Shown one piece after another: positions 6,459 through 9,506 of a stretch of 9,506 nucleotides of DNA. This DNA is from Bacillota bacterium (GTDB lineage Bacteria; Bacillota_A; Clostridia; Peptostreptococcales; Anaerovoracaceae). The position numbers and the translations under genes are program-made. Below the pieces are notes generated by a model. That model was not told the origin of the DNA, made no database searches, and saw only the letters and a list, made by a program, of their open reading frames with translations. The stretch covers positions 1 to 9,506 of the forward strand of contig JAFRWQ010000112.1 in the NCBI GenBank assembly GCA_017437925.1. The letters run 5' to 3'. Positions within the stretch are counted from its first letter, which is position 1; each line of letters opens with the position of its first letter.

Positions 6459-6487
6459 TTGACATTTATCAGGCGCGTGGCTAATAT
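6459..6487 (+). promoter_or_regulatory. Sigma70/SigA-type promoter of transporter 2
   Basis: Perfect -35 consensus TTGACA (6459-6464), 17-base spacer, TAATAT (6482-6487). The start is expected near 6494, giving a leader of about 80 bases before ATG 6574. With a perfect -35 and optimal spacing this should be stronger than the promoter at 4479. Confidence 0.87.
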
Positions 6488-6499
6488 ATACATAAACTT

Positions 6500-6517
6500 G
6501 CTTTACTTCAGTAAAGC
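6500..6517 (+). promoter_or_regulatory. GCTTTACT/AGTAAAGC dyad at the start of the transporter 2 leader
   Basis: GCTTTACT (6500-6507) and AGTAAAGC (6510-6517) are exact reverse complements with 2 bases between; as RNA this folds as a 7-bp stem with a TTCA loop. It begins 13 bases after the -10 box, exactly as the GCTTTA dyad does at 4520. It also shares CAGTAAAG (6509-6516) with 4545-4552. It is a candidate operator or 5' stabilising stem. Downstream, two CCCGGG copies (6519-6524 and 6545-6550) could form a further, less certain stem. Confidence 0.68.
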
Positions 6518-6573
6518 CCCCGGGTTTTGTATTTTTTGAATCCGGCCCGGGCAAGATTCGAAAGGAGAGAAAA

Positions 6574-8208
6574 ATGAAGAAACGCAGTATAGCTATCATG
6601 CTGGTCATGGTGATGGTGCTCAGCACACTGCTCACCGCCTGCGGCGGAACTTCTTCCAACACCAAGAAGGAAGAAAAGGTCCTGACCGTAGCCTCCAACA
6701 TGAACATGACTACCACTGAGCCCTGGAAGTCCACCACCGACGGCGACTATTATATCTTCTTCCAGATATACAACCGCCTGGTACAGACCGACTACAGAGG
6801 CAACTACTATCCCGGTGCCGCTGAGAGCTGGGAGTGCGCCGACGACGGCGTGACCTGGACCTTCCACCTGGAGAAGAACCTCACCTGGCAGAGAGGCAAC
6901 GATCTGTTCGGCAAGGACCTGGTACAGGTAACCGCAGAAGACGTCAAGGCTACCATGGAATATGTCATGAACCCCGACAACGCCTGCACCAGACTTGACG
7001 ACCTGGCTTCCACCATCGCGAGCATCGAAGTCGTTGATGACAAGACCATAAAGATCGTCACCAAGGACATCGACGTTCTGCTCCTCTACAAGATGGCTGC
7101 TATCTGCATCATGCCCAAGAAGGGCATCGATCAGAAGTGGGACTTCGCCACCAAGCCCGTCGGCTCCGGTCCGTACAAGTGGGACAGCAACATTGTTGAT
7201 ACCCAGGTCGTACTCGTAGCCAACGAAGACTACTTCATCAAGCCCAACGTCGACAAGGTCATCTACAAGTTCGTGACCGAGACCTCCGTAGCGGCCATGG
7301 CTCTTGCCAACAAGGAAGTCGACTTTGTCTGCTACTTCGCTTACAACGAGATGCCCACCATCCAGGGCCATGACTTCATCGAGATCTACAGCGGAAGCTC
7401 CACCTGCCGCTGGGCCGGTATGAACGTCACCCACGAACTCTTCAAGGACGTCAGAGTCCGCCGCGCCATCGCTTCCTACATCGATATGGACGCTCTCGTA
7501 GCCGCCGTATATCCCGATGACGGAACCGGCGTTCTCCAGGCTGTAAGAGCTTACGGCCAGATCCCGCCCGAAAATGCCGGCGGCGATCAGGAGAGAATGA
7601 AGAAGGTAACTCCCGAGTACAATCCCGCGGAAGGCGACAAGCTGATGCAGGAGGCCGGCTGGAAGAAGAACTCCAACGGCATCTGGGAGAAGGACGGCAA
7701 GACCTTCAGCTTCAACCTGCAGGTCGGAACCAACGATCCCATCCGTCTCAACTGCTCAGTCATTATCCAGACCATGCTCAACGACAACGGCTTTGATTGC
7801 CAGGCCAAGTCGGTCGAGTGGGGAACCCACCTCTCCGACCTGTCCGCCGGTAACTGCGACATGTACATCGTAGGCGGATACTCCGGAGTCGACGGACCCA
7901 TGAAGGTCATGCACACCGACAACACCGGCTCCTTCAGCCCCAACCCCGGTTACTCCAACCCCGAGGTCGACGCTCTGCTTGAGCAGGCCTGGAAGACCAC
8001 CGATGACGCCGCCAGAGAAGAGCTGATCATGCAGGCTCAGGAGAAGTGGCTCTATGACACCGTATTCCTGCCCATGTATCACGCCTACAGCTTCCAGGCT
8101 TACAACAAGGAAGTTGTTAAGGACTTCTTCATCAACGGCTGCACCAACATCGAGTTCGATCTGGTATCCAGACTCCGCAACGTCGATGTCGATATGTCCA
8201 AGAAGTAA
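6574..8208 (+). CDS. Family 5 ABC solute-binding lipoprotein (transporter 2)
   Basis: Predicted lipoprotein of 544 residues that binds the ligand for transporter 2. Signal peptide: MKKR, hydrophobic 6-21, lipobox LTAC with lipidated Cys23, then a Ser/Thr/Lys-rich linker (24-35). Family 5 landmarks: YYPGAAESWE (78-87) into TWTFHL (94-99), VGSGPY (196-201), RVRRAI (294-299) and C-terminal SRLRNVDV. AAAGGAGAG (6561-6569) precedes ATG 6574 with a short AT-rich spacer. It is the first gene of its operon, followed by permease B2. Codons look tuned for high expression: 24 of 29 isoleucines use ATC, only three use ATA, and no arginine uses AGG, the reverse of its paralog at 4604. This, the perfect -35 box and the downstream hairpin suggest an abundant protein. 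Ligand identity cannot be told from sequence alone. Confidence 0.96.
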   Translation: MKKRSIAIMLVMVMVLSTLLTACGGTSSNTKKEEKVLTVASNMNMTTTEPWKSTTDGDYYIFFQIYNRLVQTDYRGNYYPGAAESWECADDGVTWTFHLEKNLTWQRGNDLFGKDLVQVTAEDVKATMEYVMNPDNACTRLDDLASTIASIEVVDDKTIKIVTKDIDVLLLYKMAAICIMPKKGIDQKWDFATKPVGSGPYKWDSNIVDTQVVLVANEDYFIKPNVDKVIYKFVTETSVAAMALANKEVDFVCYFAYNEMPTIQGHDFIEIYSGSSTCRWAGMNVTHELFKDVRVRRAIASYIDMDALVAAVYPDDGTGVLQAVRAYGQIPPENAGGDQERMKKVTPEYNPAEGDKLMQEAGWKKNSNGIWEKDGKTFSFNLQVGTNDPIRLNCSVIIQTMLNDNGFDCQAKSVEWGTHLSDLSAGNCDMYIVGGYSGVDGPMKVMHTDNTGSFSPNPGYSNPEVDALLEQAWKTTDDAAREELIMQAQEKWLYDTVFLPMYHAYSFQAYNKEVVKDFFINGCTNIEFDLVSRLRNVDVDMSKK

Positions 8209-8240
8209 TAACAGCAAGCTTTAAGCTAACGCAACTATCT

Positions 8241-8273
8241 GGCCCGGCCGTCCGCCATCCTGGCGGCCGGGCC
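8241..8273 (+). promoter_or_regulatory. GC-rich intercistronic hairpin after binding protein 3
   Basis: GGCCCGGCCG (8241-8250) pairs perfectly with CGGCCGGGCC (8264-8273), 10 bp, around a 13-nt loop that can pair further (CC/GG). It starts 33 bases after the stop of the binding protein. No T tract follows (TGTACACTG). It shares the GCCCGGC/GCCGGGC core with the hairpin at 395-414, at the same genetic position in transporter 1. A probable 3' stabilising element for the binding-protein message; function inferred. Confidence 0.75.
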
Positions 8274-8285
8274 TGTACACTGAAA

Positions 8286-8316
8286 CATGCGACGCGCATG
8301 ATCTTTTTAATCATGC
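8286..8316 (+). promoter_or_regulatory. Two overlapping alternative stems between binding protein 3 and permease B2
   Basis: CATGCG (8286-8291) / CGCATG (8295-8300) forms a 6-bp stem with a 3-nt loop, followed after ATC by five T (8304-8308), a weak terminator shape. GCATGAT (8296-8302) can instead pair with ATCATGC (8310-8316), 7 bp with a 7-nt loop. The two share 8296-8300 and exclude each other, as in attenuators. No leader peptide or ligand-binding domain was recognised, so regulation is speculative; partial termination that lowers permease expression is the simpler reading. Confidence 0.45.
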
Positions 8317-8356
8317 AGGTCCCGCGTGAAGCGCTTTCCGCGGACTGAGCGAGCCC

Positions 8357-8375
8357 CGCCTCACAGGGCGTTTTT
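8357..8375 (+). terminator. Weak terminator-like hairpin before permease B2
   Basis: CGCC (8357-8360) pairs with GGCG (8367-8370), plus a T-G pair, followed by TTTTT (8371-8375) and more T-rich sequence. The stem is only 4-5 bp, so termination would be partial at best. With the two upstream structures it makes the 8209-8410 gap a series of hairpins that probably reduces read-through to the permease genes. Confidence 0.35.
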
Positions 8376-8410
8376 CGTTTATTTGACCTGCATTCGGAGG
8401 AGGCTTTTTT

Positions 8411-9379
8411 ATGTGGGCATATATCGTTAAGAGGTTGCTGCAGGCGATACCGACCCTGCTGATAATCTCATTCCTCATATTTTCACTGCTCTATATCACG
8501 CCGGGCGATCCCATAGACCTGATACTGAGCACCGAAAATTTAAGGATCACGGATGAGACCAGAGCTGCCATAGAGCACGAGTGGGGCCTCGACAGACCCT
8601 TCCTCGAACGCTATTTCAGCTTCATTTTCAACGCCATGAGAGGCAATCTCGGCAAGTCTTACCAGACCGGTCAGGACGTATTCCAGGAGGTCATGGCCCG
8701 TATGCCGGCGACTCTTAAGCTGACAGTCGTATCCATGATCATCGCTTTGGTGATATCGCTGCCGCTCGGGATGCTGGCGGCCTTGAGGCACAACAGCTTC
8801 TGGGATTCGCTTGCCACCGTCATAGCGACGGTGGGAGTCGCCATGCCCAAGTTTTGGTTCGGACTTGTACTCATCATATTCTTCTCGTTCAAGCTGGGCT
8901 GGCTCCCCTCCATCGCTTACGCGACCATAAGGGACGACGGCTTCTGGAAATTCTTAAGGGCGATCATACTCCCGGCAAGCTCCCTTGCCCTGGGCATGGC
9001 AGCCACCCAGACCCGTATGATAAGATCCAGTATGCTTGACGTACTCGGACAGGACTACGTAAGATACGCCCGCAGCAAGGGCCTTAAGGAGAAGTTCGTC
9101 ATCTGGGGCCACGCCTTCAAGAACGCCATGATCCCCGTCATCACCATAGTCGGCGGCGAGATCGGAGGCCTTCTGGGCGGAGCCGTCGTGACCGAGCAGA
9201 TCTTCTCCTGGCCCGGAGTAGGGCGTCTGGCGGTGAACTCCATTTCGAAGCGCGATTATCCCATGATACAGGGCATAACGCTGCTTCTGTGCACCGTTTA
9301 TCTTTTCATCAATATACTGGTCGACATAAGCTACGCGCTGATAGATCCGCGCATTCGCTTTGTCTCCCGCAAGCAGTAG
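8411..9379 (+). CDS. dppB: Peptide ABC transporter permease, DppB/OppB type (transporter 2)
   Basis: Membrane permease half of 322 residues, full length. ATG 8411 follows AGGAGG (8398-8403) with a 7-base, T-rich spacer. About six membrane segments: near 12-29, 103-125, 135-161, 184-203, 239-263 and 288-311. The TPGDP motif is at 30-34, the EAA-type ATPase contact loop near 215-243 (YVRYARSKGLKE ... NAMIPV), and VVTEQIFSWPGVGRL at 259-273. It is a close paralog of the permease at 479 (roughly 70% identical by eye), with the closest match in the coupling loop. This suggests the two permeases could use the same kind of ATPase pair, and possibly share the D/F subunits of operon 1 if transporter 2 lacks its own; the genes beyond 9506 are not visible. 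No promoter was seen in the preceding gap, so it depends on read-through from 6459. Confidence 0.95.
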   Translation: MWAYIVKRLLQAIPTLLIISFLIFSLLYITPGDPIDLILSTENLRITDETRAAIEHEWGLDRPFLERYFSFIFNAMRGNLGKSYQTGQDVFQEVMARMPATLKLTVVSMIIALVISLPLGMLAALRHNSFWDSLATVIATVGVAMPKFWFGLVLIIFFSFKLGWLPSIAYATIRDDGFWKFLRAIILPASSLALGMAATQTRMIRSSMLDVLGQDYVRYARSKGLKEKFVIWGHAFKNAMIPVITIVGGEIGGLLGGAVVTEQIFSWPGVGRLAVNSISKRDYPMIQGITLLLCTVYLFINILVDISYALIDPRIRFVSRKQ

Positions 9380-9391
9380 GAGGTGCTGATA

Positions 9392-9506
9392 ATGAACGAA
9401 GAAGAAAAGATCATCAGCGCCGAAGAACTGCTGAATGAACAGCTGAACGCGAACCCCGAAGACATACTTGCCGCCCACGAAGACGACGTGGCCGGCTTTG
9501 AATCAC
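9392..9506 (+). CDS. Start of a probable DppC-type permease (cut by window edge)
   Basis: AGGAGGTG (9378-9385) overlaps the stop of permease B2 and gives an excellent ribosome binding site 6 bases before ATG 9392; the frame stays open to the edge for 38 codons. The visible part begins MNEEEKIISAEELL and is very acidic: 12 Asp/Glu against a single Lys. No membrane segment is reached. Gene order (binding protein, B, next) and tight spacing point to the DppC permease, whose cytoplasmic N-terminus comes first. The segment does not resemble the N-terminus of the permease at 1449 (MSDNNKVNEN...), so the assignment rests on synteny alone. Confidence 0.6.
   Translation, partial: MNEEEKIISAEELLNEQLNANPEDILAAHEDDVAGFES

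Noticed and set aside
6260..6539. Small open frames on both strands in the 6293-6573 gap
   Set aside because: They lack ribosome binding sites and overlap the terminator, promoter and leader dyad; the translations show no recognisable features.
8383..8388. TTGACC as a -35 box for permease B2
   Set aside because: Any -10 at proper spacing would fall at or beyond the ribosome binding site and start codon (8398-8411), leaving no room for a leader.
1..9506. Mobile elements, CRISPR arrays, tRNA/rRNA genes or known riboswitches
   Set aside because: No transposase or integrase frame, no regularly spaced repeat, no tRNA-like cloverleaf and no recognisable riboswitch core was seen on either strand.

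Overview
The window is a block of peptide-type ABC importer genes, all on the + strand and all from the family 5 (Dpp/Opp/Nik) class. The binding proteins carry lipoprotein signal peptides ending in a lipobox cysteine, ribosome binding sites are strong (AGGAGG type), and intrinsic terminators are used. This suits a Gram-positive-like anaerobe such as a member of the Clostridia with a fairly GC-rich genome. Synergistota or a related peptide-fermenting lineage cannot be excluded, and the taxonomic guess is weak.

Layout. Transporter 1 runs from the left edge to about 4410: the C-terminal end of a solute-binding protein (1-357), an intergenic region with two hairpins (358-478), permease B (479-1435), permease C (1449-2366), ATPase D (2376-3365), ATPase F (3366-4364) and a clear intrinsic terminator (4383-4411). 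A separate unit follows: a sigma70-type promoter (4479-4507), a long perfect hairpin in the leader (4520-4561), a second complete binding lipoprotein (4604-6241) and its own terminator (6262-6292). Transporter 2 begins with a long AT-rich regulatory region (6293-6573) containing several dyads and a consensus promoter, then a third binding lipoprotein (6574-8208), a 202-base hairpin-rich gap (8209-8410), a second permease B (8411-9379) and the start of what is probably a second permease C (9392 to the right edge).

How it works together. Binding lipoproteins on the outer face of the membrane would deliver a peptide-like ligand to a B/C permease heterodimer powered by the D/F ATPase heterodimer. 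The orphan middle binding protein resembles the transporter 2 binding protein (roughly 70% identical by eye) and has no permease of its own, so it probably docks on one or both neighbouring permeases. The two permease B proteins are also close paralogs, so the locus looks like a tandem duplication plus an extra binding protein.

The most interesting signals are regulatory or concern gene integrity. Permease B1 has an apparent one-base deletion at its start that moves initiation from ATG to an overlapping GTG. Binding-protein/permease junctions in both transporters carry GC hairpins with the same core. The two binding-protein promoters visible here have GCTTTA/TAAAGC dyads starting exactly 13 bases after the -10 box. 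I found no mobile element, CRISPR array, tRNA, rRNA or new enzymatic system.
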